This document shows positions 10,019 through 18,427 of a stretch of 38,216 bases of DNA, in pieces (the stretch's first letter is position 1; every line of letters starts with the position of its first letter). The DNA lies in contig CALZOZ010000012.1 of NCBI GenBank assembly GCA_945828095.1, forward strand, positions 1 through 38,216, written 5' to 3'. Source of the stretch: an uncultured Clostridia bacterium. GTDB lineage: Bacteria > Bacillota > Clostridia > Peptostreptococcales > Anaerovoracaceae. The translations under genes and the position numbers were made by a program. Below the pieces are notes generated by a model, which saw only the letters and a list, made by a program, of their open reading frames with translations, was not told the DNA's origin and did not search any database.

Positions 10019-10825
10019 TTAACCCATAATGAGTTCGCGCATAATATTTAACTCCGTTGGTGTCTTTGCTGTATAACGAACTGTAAATTCATCAAGCTTT
10101 TCTACCCCGGGATGAGCCAGTGCACTGCGGACCTGCTGATGTGTACACAGGCAGACATCCATCACAAGTTCATCAGGTATTTTCTGTACCGGAACCTGTG
10201 TGCTCAGGGCCTTGCTTACCCCTTCCTTGATAAGCTGACATGCATCATCGGGATGGATGTTGAAAGTGGAATTTCCTCTGCAGTCCTTAACAGCTGCCGT
10301 GATTATCTGAGGGACCTCTTCCTTGGCCATATCACAGATTGCCTTGTCGCCGCTTATAAATACAGGTGCTACACCCTGCTCTGCCGCATAGAGTGTATTC
10401 ATAGTGAACTCTGAAGCAAGCCTGCCGTTAATATTCAGCCATTTAATTCTATCATATTCTACCGTATGTGCAAGAGGGCTTCCGTCACTTCCTGCCGGAG
10501 CATGGTATCCTATGTATATAACACCCGCATACTTTTCATCCAGTCCGGCCATCATTGAACCGGGGTGGCATGCCCAGCCGCGCATGAGTCTGGCTCCACG
10601 CGGAAGCATGCCGTGAATAATGTTTCTGGCATTTCCATGACCGTCTCGTACAACAACATCATATCCTGCTTCAAGAACAGCCTCACATGCGGCAGCAACC
10701 TCACGGCTCATCTGCTCGCAGGCCGCATCATATCCGTCTCCGCCCGGTTCTGTCTCGCACCAGTCAGTCACATCTGTGATGCCTTCTATATCAGCACTGA
10801 TAAAATAGGTCTTTTTCTGATCCAT
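10019..10825 (-). CDS. dppA: M55 family D-aminopeptidase (DppA-like)
   Basis: M55 enzymes are zinc aminopeptidases that release N-terminal D-amino acids, classically D-Ala from D-Ala-containing dipeptides, forming a toroidal decamer. Of 268 aa, the zinc and catalytic residues align with Bacillus DppA: D12 and E14 in SADIEGI, H63 in DGHG, H108 in GYHA and E139 in ASEF. No signal peptide, hence cytosolic. ATG 10825 follows AGGAGGT with 7-nt spacing. It lies 14 bp after the DmpA-like gene and shares its sigma-54 promoter at 11950-11965. The symbol follows Bacillus usage (aminopeptidase), not the enteric binding protein of the same name. Confidence 0.92.
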   Translation of the reverse strand: MDQKKTYFISADIEGITDVTDWCETEPGGDGYDAACEQMSREVAAACEAVLEAGYDVVVRDGHGNARNIIHGMLPRGARLMRGWACHPGSMMAGLDEKYAGVIYIGYHAPAGSDGSPLAHTVEYDRIKWLNINGRLASEFTMNTLYAAEQGVAPVFISGDKAICDMAKEEVPQIITAAVKDCRGNSTFNIHPDDACQLIKEGVSKALSTQVPVQKIPDELVMDVCLCTHQQVRSALAHPGVEKLDEFTVRYTAKTPTELNIMRELIMG

Positions 10826-10839
10826 GGACTTACCTCCTT

Positions 10840-11877
10840 TTACTCACCATATGTTTCTATGAAATCTCTGAGTCCCAGCACTTTTCTTCCGCGGATTCCC
10901 TCCATGGTTTCAGCATGCCACAGTGAACTTATAATAGCCTCTTCTACAGCCTCTACCGCAGCCTCGAATACCATGTCTATCTTATCATCATAAAACATCT
11001 TCGTTTCCAGAATATTCTTTTCGCTGTAATGTTTCAGCCTGTTAGCCGTCGTGAAGGTTATAGCAATGTCTCCGCTGCCGTCTCCGCAGTAGGAGCCAAC
11101 TCTTCCCAGAGAAATCATTGCTCTTTTGGAAACACGCTTAAGCTGTCTTTCATTGAGCGGAATATCCGTTGCTATCAGCATGATAATAGAGCCTTCATCT
11201 TTCTCCGGGAGCTGGCTGTATTTAGAAGTATCATAATGTTTGCCGTCAATGACAAGATTTCCCGGGGAACCGAAATTAGACATTACAAGGGCTCCTATGG
11301 TATAGTCATTGCCATCTACATTGACAATTCTCGACGATGAGCCGATACCGCCCTTGACACCAAGACACACCATTCCGGTGCCGCCTCCGACTGCCCCTTC
11401 TTCAAAATCCCCGTCAGCACATTCCAATGCCTCAAGAATATTTTCCTCCTTAACATGAAGTCCACGAATATCGTTAAGCCGACCGTCATTACATTCTGTA
11501 ATTACACAATTCACTGTTCCCGTAGAAACACCGATATCTTTATTCTGCTCAAGCATATATTTTGTAAGTGCATTCCATGCAGTCCCTATACTGAGTGTAT
11601 TGGTCAGGATAATAGGAGTTTCGATAGTTCCAAGTTCTTCAATCTGGATCAGGCCAATACTCTTGCCGAATCCGTTTATCACGGATACACCTGCCATGAC
11701 CTTATCCTGAAATATGTTGCCCCCGTGAGGGAGTACTGCGGTAACGCCTGTATGGATATCCCCATCGTTGATTGTGACATTTCCTACCTTTACTCCAGGA
11801 ACGTCAGTAATCAGGTTGCGATTTCCGTGTTTCCACTTTGAATGGAGACTAAGCCCGCATTTTTCAGTTAATCCCAT
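10840..11877 (-). CDS. S58 family aminopeptidase (DmpA/P1-like, self-processing)
   Basis: DmpA-type N-terminal nucleophile peptidases cut themselves between Gly and Ser and then remove N-terminal residues, including D-amino acids or beta-peptides in some members. In this 345-aa protein the expected cleavage site is Gly229-Ser230 in DEGSIIMLIATDIPL, followed by the conserved KRAMISLGRVGSYCGDGSGDI segment; the N-terminal part has LITDVPGVKVGN and GGGTGMVCLG. No export signal. First gene of a two-gene operon with the M55 D-aminopeptidase. A -24/-12 promoter ends about 70 nt before ATG 11877, and the operon is divergent from the sigma-54 activator gene. Exact substrate unknown. Confidence 0.9.
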   Translation of the reverse strand: MGLTEKCGLSLHSKWKHGNRNLITDVPGVKVGNVTINDGDIHTGVTAVLPHGGNIFQDKVMAGVSVINGFGKSIGLIQIEELGTIETPIILTNTLSIGTAWNALTKYMLEQNKDIGVSTGTVNCVITECNDGRLNDIRGLHVKEENILEALECADGDFEEGAVGGGTGMVCLGVKGGIGSSSRIVNVDGNDYTIGALVMSNFGSPGNLVIDGKHYDTSKYSQLPEKDEGSIIMLIATDIPLNERQLKRVSKRAMISLGRVGSYCGDGSGDIAITFTTANRLKHYSEKNILETKMFYDDKIDMVFEAAVEAVEEAIISSLWHAETMEGIRGRKVLGLRDFIETYGE

Positions 11878-11949
11878 TGATCGTTACACTCCTTTCTTTT
11901 TTATATTATATCATAAATAATTATCATATCTATTCTTCTGATTATATAA

Positions 11950-11965
11950 CGCAACTATTATGCCA
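11950..11965 (-). promoter_or_regulatory. Sigma-54 (-24/-12) promoter of the aminopeptidase operon
   Basis: Minus strand TGGCATAATAGTTGCG: GG and GC separated by exactly 10 nt, matching the consensus TGGCAYR-N5-TTGCW except for the last base. Predicted transcript start near 11940, giving a leader of about 60 nt. It sits in the 221-bp divergent region beside the activator gene that starts at 12099. Confidence 0.88.
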
Positions 11966-12098
11966 GTTAATTATTCTCATAAAAAGACTATTTTGGGCCA
12001 TTTGAGAGCCATTTTTCATCTTTTTTATCCCATTAAATCCTTTTTATTGTTTTTTACCAGATATTATGCTACAATTTAAATATCGGGAGGAATGAAAA

Positions 12099-14105
12099 AT
12101 GAAGAAAATCGCCATCGTCTACAACAACATGGACAACAGCTCCGCTATCACCCATATAGAGCAGGAAATCGAAAAGGTCTTTGCCGGAGAGGTTATGCTG
12201 GATCATTACTATATCGACCAGATGAAGGCCGGAGACCATATTACAGCAGATGCCATACTCTTAAACGGTCAGCAGCTTCTGACCACAGTCAGACCGTACA
12301 TACAGGAAACGAAGAACATGATAGTTCTTACCAGGAGTATCAGCAAAAAACATCTGACCGAACTCCTGCAGATTCCTAAAAACGAAAATGTGCTTCTAGT
12401 AAATGACTCGGAAGTATCCACCATGGAAACCCTGTACATGTTCTATGAGCTGGGGATTTTCCATTTCAATCTCATACCGTTCAATGAAAACGACTATGCT
12501 GCCGGAGCATATAAAAATATTTCCTATGCCATTACACCAAACGAAGTTGAATTAGTTCCCAAGGAAGTAAGTCATGTTATAGACATAGGATACAGAGAAA
12601 TAGGCTTCGATACCTTAGTCCGCCTTGCAGATATACTTCAGCTGAACAGCGAAACACTCTCGTCAAACCTGATACATTATCTTCAGAGTGTCGTAGAACC
12701 CAGCATGAATTCTCATAACAATTATCTTGAAAGCTACGTAAAAAGTCTGATTTTAAACGAGCTCCTTTCGGATTCAGGTTTTGCAGTCCTGGCCTTCGAC
12801 GCACAGGGAAGCCTTCTCTTTGAAAACCAGAGGGCTCATAACATCTTCCATAATCCTCAGTTTTCAGACTTCGTGGGAAAGGACGGAAAGAACCTTCTCT
12901 TCACCTACGGAGATTCTAATTATCTGATGGATAGAGTATCACTGGGAAACGGAGATGAGAAGCTTGGGTATATCATTTCTCTCCGCGATGAGCACGAAAT
13001 CAGAGAAGCCGAGAACCAGCTGAACCGAAAGATACGGGAAAAGGGTGTGTTCGCCAAGTATCATTTCAGCGACATCATATGTCAGACAGATGTCATGAGT
13101 CAATGTATTTCCACGGCCAAGAAAGCTGCCCTTACCGACTATACCTTGCTTATTCACGGAGAAAGCGGAACCGGTAAAGAACTTTTCGCCCAATCCATCC
13201 ACAACTATTCATTGCGAAAAAACAAGCCGTTCCTTGCAATAAACTGTGCTGCCCTTTCGGAAAACCTCCTTGAAAGCGAACTCTTCGGTTATGAACCGGG
13301 TTCCTTTACAGGAGCTCAGAAGAAAGGCAAGATGGGTCTGTTTGAGCAGGCTAATACAGGAACGATTTTCCTGGATGAAATCGGTGACATATCTTCCGGT
13401 CTTCAGTCAAAGCTTTTGCGTGTGCTTCAGGAAAAGCAGATCATGCGAGTGGGAAGCGATAAAATCATAAACATAGATGTACGCGTCATCACGGCTACAA
13501 ACAAGGATTTAAAGCAGCTTGTCTCCGAGGGAAAATTCCGCGAAGACCTCTATTACAGATTAAGCGTTATACCGCTTGATATACCGCCGCTCAGAAGCAG
13601 AAGGGATGATATTCTGCCCCTTCTCAGCTTTTTTGCCGGATCAGATTTTAAACGCATCCCTGAAAAAGATAAGAAGCTCCTGTGTGACTACGAGTGGCCG
13701 GGCAATGTAAGAGAACTTGAAAACTCGGTAATCTGCTTCAAAACCCTGGGCTTTTTCCCTGTCCTGAATTCAGCTAAGGGTACTGCAGACACTGCCGATT
13801 CTTATCAGGATACTGACGCTTCGGGCACGGAAAAGCGCAGCCACATAGTTAATACCAAGGAACGAACCGAACGCATCCTTCTTGACCTTCTTTACAACCG
13901 TTCCTCGGCATACCACAGCACAGGCAGACCGGAGATGCTTCACTTCCTGCGGGAAAACGGCGTGCTCATAAGTGACGGCAGGCTTAGAGAACTGCTCAGT
14001 GAAATGGAGGAAGAAGGTCTCATTCGCATAGAAAGAGGCCGCCGCGGCACTTCGATTACCGAAAAAGGCATTATGACACTCGACACGAAGGCCCCACTTT
14101 TATAA
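12099..14105 (+). CDS. Sigma-54-dependent transcriptional activator (AAA+ enhancer-binding protein)
   Basis: This protein should remodel sigma-54 RNA polymerase at -24/-12 promoters. In order: an N-terminal sensory region of about 1-215 resembling the PrpR/PropR-type receptor half; a PAS-like segment (about 225-300); a coiled linker; then the AAA+ core with Walker A GESGTGKE (354-361), the sigma-54 contact loop GSFTGA (401-406; usual form GAFTGA), Walker B GTIFLDE (421-427), FREDLYYRL, and WPGNVRELEN (533-542). The C-terminus is not an obvious Fis-type helix-turn-helix. Instead about residues 585-660 look like a winged helix (LRELLSEMEEEGLIRIERG). ATG 12099 follows GGAGG at 8 nt. It is divergent from the aminopeptidase operon and surrounded by five -24/-12 promoters, so a local regulator role is likely. 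The inducer is unknown. Confidence 0.93.
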   Translation: MKKIAIVYNNMDNSSAITHIEQEIEKVFAGEVMLDHYYIDQMKAGDHITADAILLNGQQLLTTVRPYIQETKNMIVLTRSISKKHLTELLQIPKNENVLLVNDSEVSTMETLYMFYELGIFHFNLIPFNENDYAAGAYKNISYAITPNEVELVPKEVSHVIDIGYREIGFDTLVRLADILQLNSETLSSNLIHYLQSVVEPSMNSHNNYLESYVKSLILNELLSDSGFAVLAFDAQGSLLFENQRAHNIFHNPQFSDFVGKDGKNLLFTYGDSNYLMDRVSLGNGDEKLGYIISLRDEHEIREAENQLNRKIREKGVFAKYHFSDIICQTDVMSQCISTAKKAALTDYTLLIHGESGTGKELFAQSIHNYSLRKNKPFLAINCAALSENLLESELFGYEPGSFTGAQKKGKMGLFEQANTGTIFLDEIGDISSGLQSKLLRVLQEKQIMRVGSDKIINIDVRVITATNKDLKQLVSEGKFREDLYYRLSVIPLDIPPLRSRRDDILPLLSFFAGSDFKRIPEKDKKLLCDYEWPGNVRELENSVICFKTLGFFPVLNSAKGTADTADSYQDTDASGTEKRSHIVNTKERTERILLDLLYNRSSAYHSTGRPEMLHFLRENGVLISDGRLRELLSEMEEEGLIRIERGRRGTSITEKGIMTLDTKAPLL

Positions 14106-14119
14106 AAAGTGAGGCCTTT
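14088..14119 (+). terminator. Bidirectional terminator between the activator and APC permease genes
   Basis: AAGGCCCCACTTTT (14088-14101) pairs with AAAAGTGAGGCCTT (14105-14118) with one mismatch. The first arm includes the last codons of the activator gene. The convergent permease gene ends at 14157, so the hairpin can serve both strands. Confidence 0.65.
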
Positions 14120-14156
14120 GCTGATTTGGTATGTATTGGTACGAAAAAATTATGCT

Positions 14157-15527
14157 TTATTTTTCTTCATTCTTAAGTTTTCTGTCGAAAAGGTACCAAA
14201 CGATAACGCCTATAACAGGTACTGCAAGTCCTAAAAGAGCAGTCTTTGGATCTTCAACCAGAGTGTTTATCATGAGAGCTCCAAAGATAACAACTGCAAT
14301 AATTACGGTTACAGGATATCCCCATGCCTTGTATGGTCTCTCCATGTCAGGGAACTTCTTTCTGTAGACGATTACAGCCAGAATTACCAGAACATTGTAA
14401 ACCATGCCTGCGAATACTACCAGAGAAGTCAGCTCGTCAAGGCTCTTCATAAGAACCAGAATGATAGAGATTACAGCCTGTGAGATCAGGGCAACATGCG
14501 GAACTGCATACTTAGGGTGCAGTTTTGCGTGATTCTTGAAGAAGTGTCCATCAAGAGCCATTTCGTAGTAGTATCTCGGGAATGCGATGATCATTCCGTT
14601 TAGCGAACCGAAAATAGCGATGAGCTGAGTGGCAAGAATAAGTCCACCGCCGGCATTGCCGAAGATGGTTTTGGCAACTTCAGTTCCAAGATAGAGGTTA
14701 TCAGCTTCGATCATGCTTACTACCTGATCATGCGGAAGCACTCTGTAGATAGCGAAGTTGAACAGAGTGTAAAGCACTGTGATAGCACCGATACCGATGA
14801 TAAGTGCTTTAGGAAGATCCTTTCCAGGATTCTTCATTTCTTCTGCAACAGGGTTAAGATTTGTCCATCCTTCATAAGCCCAGAGAGTAGCAACTGTTGC
14901 GAAGGCAATCATGGCCAGCATTCCGCTGAAGCTTACATCAGTTCCCTCCGGTACAAGTGATAAATCAGGGCTCTGTTTTCCGAGGAACAGACCTGCTAAT
15001 AAAATAATTACGATAGGAATCATTTTCGCTACCATGGATACATTCTGCAGCATGGAGCCCAGTTTAATGCCCAGGCAGTTATATGCAGTAAGTCCAACGA
15101 TAAGAACGATTGCAATTACCTTGATTGCTGTGTCTGATAAGTCCGTGAAATTTCTCATGGCTGTCGGAAGAGCAATGGCAAGGGCTGCTATGGATCCAGA
15201 GCCGCTTATCAGCCAGCTTGTGAAGCCGAAGCTGTAGCCTACGGCAGGATGATAAGCCCTGTTCAGGTAAACAACCATACCGCCTGACTTAGGGTCGCAT
15301 GCACCCAGTTCAGCGAAACAAAGTCCGCCGAGGATAGATACGATACCGCCGACTACCCAGCAAAGCAGTGCAAGACCCATACTCATATTGGTTCTCTGCA
15401 GTACGTATGAACCAAGGTAGAAGATACCGGAACCGATCATAATGCCGCCGATGATACTGATACCGCCAAATACGCCGATTTCTTTTTTCATCTGCACGGT
15501 ACCTGTAGTTTTGTTTTCAGTACTCAT
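14157..15527 (-). CDS. APC superfamily amino-acid permease
   Basis: A 456-aa membrane protein with about 12 hydrophobic helices. The first carries the unwound substrate-site motif GGIMIGSGIFYLGS, typical of APC/LAT-type amino-acid transporters or exchangers; WAYEGWTNLNPVAEEMKNPGKDLP is the conserved helix 6-7 region. Start ATG 15527 follows AGGAGATATT. A consensus -24/-12 promoter lies 46 bp upstream of the start, with a leader of about 35 nt, so it is expected to respond to the same sigma-54 activator as the peptidase and peptide-transporter operons. It could import or exchange the amino acids released by them. Substrate not readable from sequence. Confidence 0.92.
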   Translation of the reverse strand: MSTENKTTGTVQMKKEIGVFGGISIIGGIMIGSGIFYLGSYVLQRTNMSMGLALLCWVVGGIVSILGGLCFAELGACDPKSGGMVVYLNRAYHPAVGYSFGFTSWLISGSGSIAALAIALPTAMRNFTDLSDTAIKVIAIVLIVGLTAYNCLGIKLGSMLQNVSMVAKMIPIVIILLAGLFLGKQSPDLSLVPEGTDVSFSGMLAMIAFATVATLWAYEGWTNLNPVAEEMKNPGKDLPKALIIGIGAITVLYTLFNFAIYRVLPHDQVVSMIEADNLYLGTEVAKTIFGNAGGGLILATQLIAIFGSLNGMIIAFPRYYYEMALDGHFFKNHAKLHPKYAVPHVALISQAVISIILVLMKSLDELTSLVVFAGMVYNVLVILAVIVYRKKFPDMERPYKAWGYPVTVIIAVVIFGALMINTLVEDPKTALLGLAVPVIGVIVWYLFDRKLKNEEK

Positions 15528-15572
15528 AATAATATCTCCTTTCTTTTAGGTATATGACTCAAAGATATGTTA

Positions 15573-15588
15573 AGCAAGATACATGCCA
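15573..15588 (-). promoter_or_regulatory. Sigma-54 (-24/-12) promoter of the APC permease
   Basis: Minus strand TGGCATGTATCTTGCT is a complete match to TGGCAYG-N4-TTGCW. Predicted start near 15562, about 35 nt before the permease ATG. Confidence 0.92.
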
Positions 15589-15641
15589 TTTTTATCAGAT
15601 ACTCCAAGTACATTTATCCTCAATATGATATACATATTTCC

Positions 15642-15653
15642 GGTAATATTACC
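15642..15653. promoter_or_regulatory. Palindrome upstream of the APC sigma-54 promoter, candidate activator site
   Basis: GGTAATATTACC is a perfect 12-bp palindrome 53 bp upstream of the -24 element, a distance usual for enhancer-type sites. I did not find the same palindrome before the other four promoters, so assignment to the activator is weak. Confidence 0.3.
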
Positions 15654-15736
15654 TTGTCCATGAGGGTTTATCCTATTTACACATATTTAATCTTTTTTGG
15701 ACTCTCTAACTTTTATTGTCCTTCTGTCCCCACAGT

Positions 15737-15765
15737 AAAACGGAGCCCGCTCCGGACTCCGTTTT
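15737..15765 (-). terminator. Terminator of the hydrolase-dipeptide transporter operon
   Basis: AAAACGGAG (15737-15745) pairs perfectly with CTCCGTTTT (15757-15765) around an 11-nt loop. The minus strand ends the hairpin in TTTTACTG. It lies 46 bp past the binding-protein stop at 15812. Confidence 0.75.
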
Positions 15766-15811
15766 AAGTTTAATATTTGTGTGAACTGTCTTGCAGTAAA
15801 ACTCTTCACAA

Positions 15812-17365
15812 TTAGTATGTTAAGTCATTAAGAGGCATCGTTCCGTCGCCTAATACGTTGCATCCCTTCAGATCTGCATTTGCAGCAGTGAAGCTGAGTT
15901 CTGCATACATAGGAATCATGTTTACATTTTCAAAGAGCTTCATCTGTACGTCGCCGACAAGCTTAGTTCTTTCATCAGTATCAACTGTTCCTGCAGCCTT
16001 TGCTACTAAATCAGTGTAAGCATCGTCGTTTCCAGGTGCATTCAGGTCATAGTAGCAGCATTCGAAGATAAGCATAGGTTCTGCCCATGATAACCATTCG
16101 ATACCTGCATCGTAATCGTCAGAATTGATGTTTTCATATACATAGTTCCAGTCGATTGCTTCAATGTTCATCTTGAATCCAACTGCTTTGAGCTGTTCAG
16201 CCATAGCTTCAGGGATTGTAGTGGAATCAGTCCATGCGTACCATGTGAATTCAAGCTTCTTTCCGTTCTTTTCACGGATTCCGTCTCCGTCAGTATCCTT
16301 CCATCCTGCTTTATCTAATAATGCCTTTGCCTGTTCAGGATCGTTTGCAAGGTTCTTCTGGAAGTAATCCTTAGCATCCTGATTGAAGTTCTGTACAGTA
16401 TCGTAAATCATTGAATAAGCAGGAGCGATAAGTCCGTCAACCACTTCTGCCATTCCGTCTCTGTCGATGGCAAGAGCGAGAGCCTTACGTACGTTGATAT
16501 CTGAGAATACAGGGGAATCGGTATTCATTTCGAAATAAGTGATGTTAGGGTAAGTTGTGTCGAGAAGTTTTACGTTCTCTAAATCTTTCAGTTCCATGTA
16601 CTGGTCGGTTTCAACTGACATGATGAGGTCTACGTCACCGCTCTTAAGTTCTTCTGTAGCAGTGAAATTCTCTACATTGAAACGTAATTTAACAGTCTCA
16701 AATTTACCAGGACCGTTGTTTTCAACAAGAGGATTGTGTGAAACATATCCGTCGTTTCTTACAAGGTTTACTTCAGAACCGGAAACATAACCGCCCTCAG
16801 CTAAAGCATACATTCCGTAAGGGTGGCATCCCCACATAAGTTCTTCATTGTCCATGGCGTCAAGTTCATCCTTGTCAATTACTGTTACAAAGCCTGCGCA
16901 GAAATAGTATTCCATGTCTGATCTGAAGTGTGAAAGGTGAAGAGTTACCTGTCTTCCATCAACATCCATGGATTTGATGTTGTTGTATCCCCAGTTATAT
17001 GGGCTGACATCAAGACCGTGCTGGATTGAAGCCACAACGTCCTCAGGCTCTACCTGTTCTCCTGTGGAGTAATACATGCCTTCAGGTACATTGAAGGTTA
17101 CAGTCTTGCCGTCTTCGCTGATAGCCCAGTCTGTACAAACATTGTCTTCCATTGTGTTTGTCTCAGGGTTCCACTGGAAGAGTGCACTTGCGTTAAGTCC
17201 CTGTCCGCCTGCAGTTTCGTCAAGCTGATAGGTGTCAAGTCCGTACCATTCACTGTCAATTATAGTGAGGTTAGTCTTGGCAGAAGCATCATCTCCGCCT
17301 CCGCATGCTGCCATGCAAAATACCATTACGATGCATAAGCAGATTACAATCAATTTCTTATTCAT
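15812..17365 (-). CDS. Dipeptide/oligopeptide ABC transporter substrate-binding lipoprotein (family 5)
   Basis: A 517-aa extracellular binding protein: a short basic N-terminus, hydrophobic core and lipobox ending MAAC, so anchoring to the membrane by a lipidated cysteine at about residue 21. The mature part has family-5 features: GYNNIKSMDVDGRQVTLHL, MNTDSPVFSDINVRKALALAIDRD and EQLKAVGFKMNIEAIDW. It captures peptides for the DppB/C/D/F complex encoded just upstream in the same operon (83-bp gap). AAGGAGG precedes ATG 17365. As the last gene after a longer gap it may also have its own promoter, but none is convincing. Confidence 0.93.
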   Translation of the reverse strand: MNKKLIVICLCIVMVFCMAACGGGDDASAKTNLTIIDSEWYGLDTYQLDETAGGQGLNASALFQWNPETNTMEDNVCTDWAISEDGKTVTFNVPEGMYYSTGEQVEPEDVVASIQHGLDVSPYNWGYNNIKSMDVDGRQVTLHLSHFRSDMEYYFCAGFVTVIDKDELDAMDNEELMWGCHPYGMYALAEGGYVSGSEVNLVRNDGYVSHNPLVENNGPGKFETVKLRFNVENFTATEELKSGDVDLIMSVETDQYMELKDLENVKLLDTTYPNITYFEMNTDSPVFSDINVRKALALAIDRDGMAEVVDGLIAPAYSMIYDTVQNFNQDAKDYFQKNLANDPEQAKALLDKAGWKDTDGDGIREKNGKKLEFTWYAWTDSTTIPEAMAEQLKAVGFKMNIEAIDWNYVYENINSDDYDAGIEWLSWAEPMLIFECCYYDLNAPGNDDAYTDLVAKAAGTVDTDERTKLVGDVQMKLFENVNMIPMYAELSFTAANADLKGCNVLGDGTMPLNDLTY

Positions 17366-17448
17366 TTTTTCCTCCTTCTTTAAAAACAGGATATAAACTT
17401 AATATATTGCAAAATAATTACAATCAGTTTAAGCAGGTCTCACCGGCT

Positions 17449-18426
17449 TCAGTCCTCCAGTGGGTGGAAGCAGGCAACCTGATGTCCCGGTGCCACCACG
17501 GTATCCTCAGGCATCGTGGTTCTGCACTCTTCGGTTACATATCTGCACCTGTCGCAGAACCTGCAGCCCGGTCCGATTTTAATCAGGCTTCCCGGATCGC
17601 CTGTCATGAGCTCTTTTTTTCTGTTTCTCATATTAGGATCCAGCACGGGAGCCGCATCCAGCAGACCTCTGGTATACGGATGCTTGGCATTATTGGCAAT
17701 CTCCGAGGTAGGTCCGAACTCAACCAGACGTCCCAGGTACATTACAGCGATCCTGTCACTGATGTACTTGATGACATTCAGGTCGTGAGTGATTACCAGG
17801 TATGTCAGGTTCAGCTGCTCCTGAAGGTCCAGAAGCAGGTTGAGTATCTGGGCCTGTACCGATACGTCGAGAGCACTGGTAGGCTCGTCCAGAATCATAA
17901 TTCTCGGATTGAGGGCTAAGGCTCTTGCTATGGCAATTCTCTGAAGCTGTCCGCCGGATAGCTGATGAGGATAGCTGTCCAGATATCTCTGGTCCATTTT
18001 AACCATCTCCAGAACTCCTTTGGCCTTCTGTCTGGCCTCTTCTTTAGGAACTCCGTGGATTATCATAGGACGCATGATGGAGCTTTCCACTGTCTGTCTC
18101 GGATTCAGGTTCGCAGCAGGGTCCTGGAATACGACAGCCACTTCGCTCCTGAGTTTCTTCATTTCCTCTCCCGAGGCCTTTGAAACATCTATTCCGTCGA
18201 TGATTACAGTTCCCTCGGTCTTTTTGGTCAGGTTCAGTATAACGCGGGCCAGGGTTGTCTTGCCGCTTCCCGACTCCCCTACAAGTCCGACGATTTCGCC
18301 TTCGTTGATGGTGAGGGAAATATCGTCTACCGCCTTGGCGAAGGTGGTGCTCTTCTTCAAAAGGCCTTTGGAAATAGAAAAGTATTTTTTCAGGCCGTCA
18401 AGTTTAATCATAACTTTTTCTTCCAT
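17449..18426 (-). CDS. Peptide ABC transporter ATP-binding protein (DppF/OppF-like)
   Basis: One of two ATPases that power peptide import. Contains Walker A GESGSGKTT, Q-loop VVFQDP, signature LSGGQLQR, Walker B IMILDEPTSALD and the H-loop THDLNV. The C-terminal oligopeptide-transporter tail has a cysteine cluster (CRFCDRCRYVTEEC) like those that bind an Fe-S cluster in some Dpp ATPases. The start chosen is ATG 18426 (MEEKVMIKL), one base after the stop of the preceding ATPase gene; the open frame reaches 18543 but the extra 39 residues overlap that gene and are not family-like. 325 aa. Co-transcribed with the other transporter genes. Confidence 0.93.
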   Translation of the reverse strand: MEEKVMIKLDGLKKYFSISKGLLKKSTTFAKAVDDISLTINEGEIVGLVGESGSGKTTLARVILNLTKKTEGTVIIDGIDVSKASGEEMKKLRSEVAVVFQDPAANLNPRQTVESSIMRPMIIHGVPKEEARQKAKGVLEMVKMDQRYLDSYPHQLSGGQLQRIAIARALALNPRIMILDEPTSALDVSVQAQILNLLLDLQEQLNLTYLVITHDLNVIKYISDRIAVMYLGRLVEFGPTSEIANNAKHPYTRGLLDAAPVLDPNMRNRKKELMTGDPGSLIKIGPGCRFCDRCRYVTEECRTTMPEDTVVAPGHQVACFHPLED

Positions 18427-18427
18427 C

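Noticed and set aside
17366-17448. Sigma-54 promoter in the gap before the substrate-binding lipoprotein
   Set aside because: TTGCAAAATAATTACA keeps TTGCA on the wrong-side complement but lacks CC at the required 10-nt spacing.
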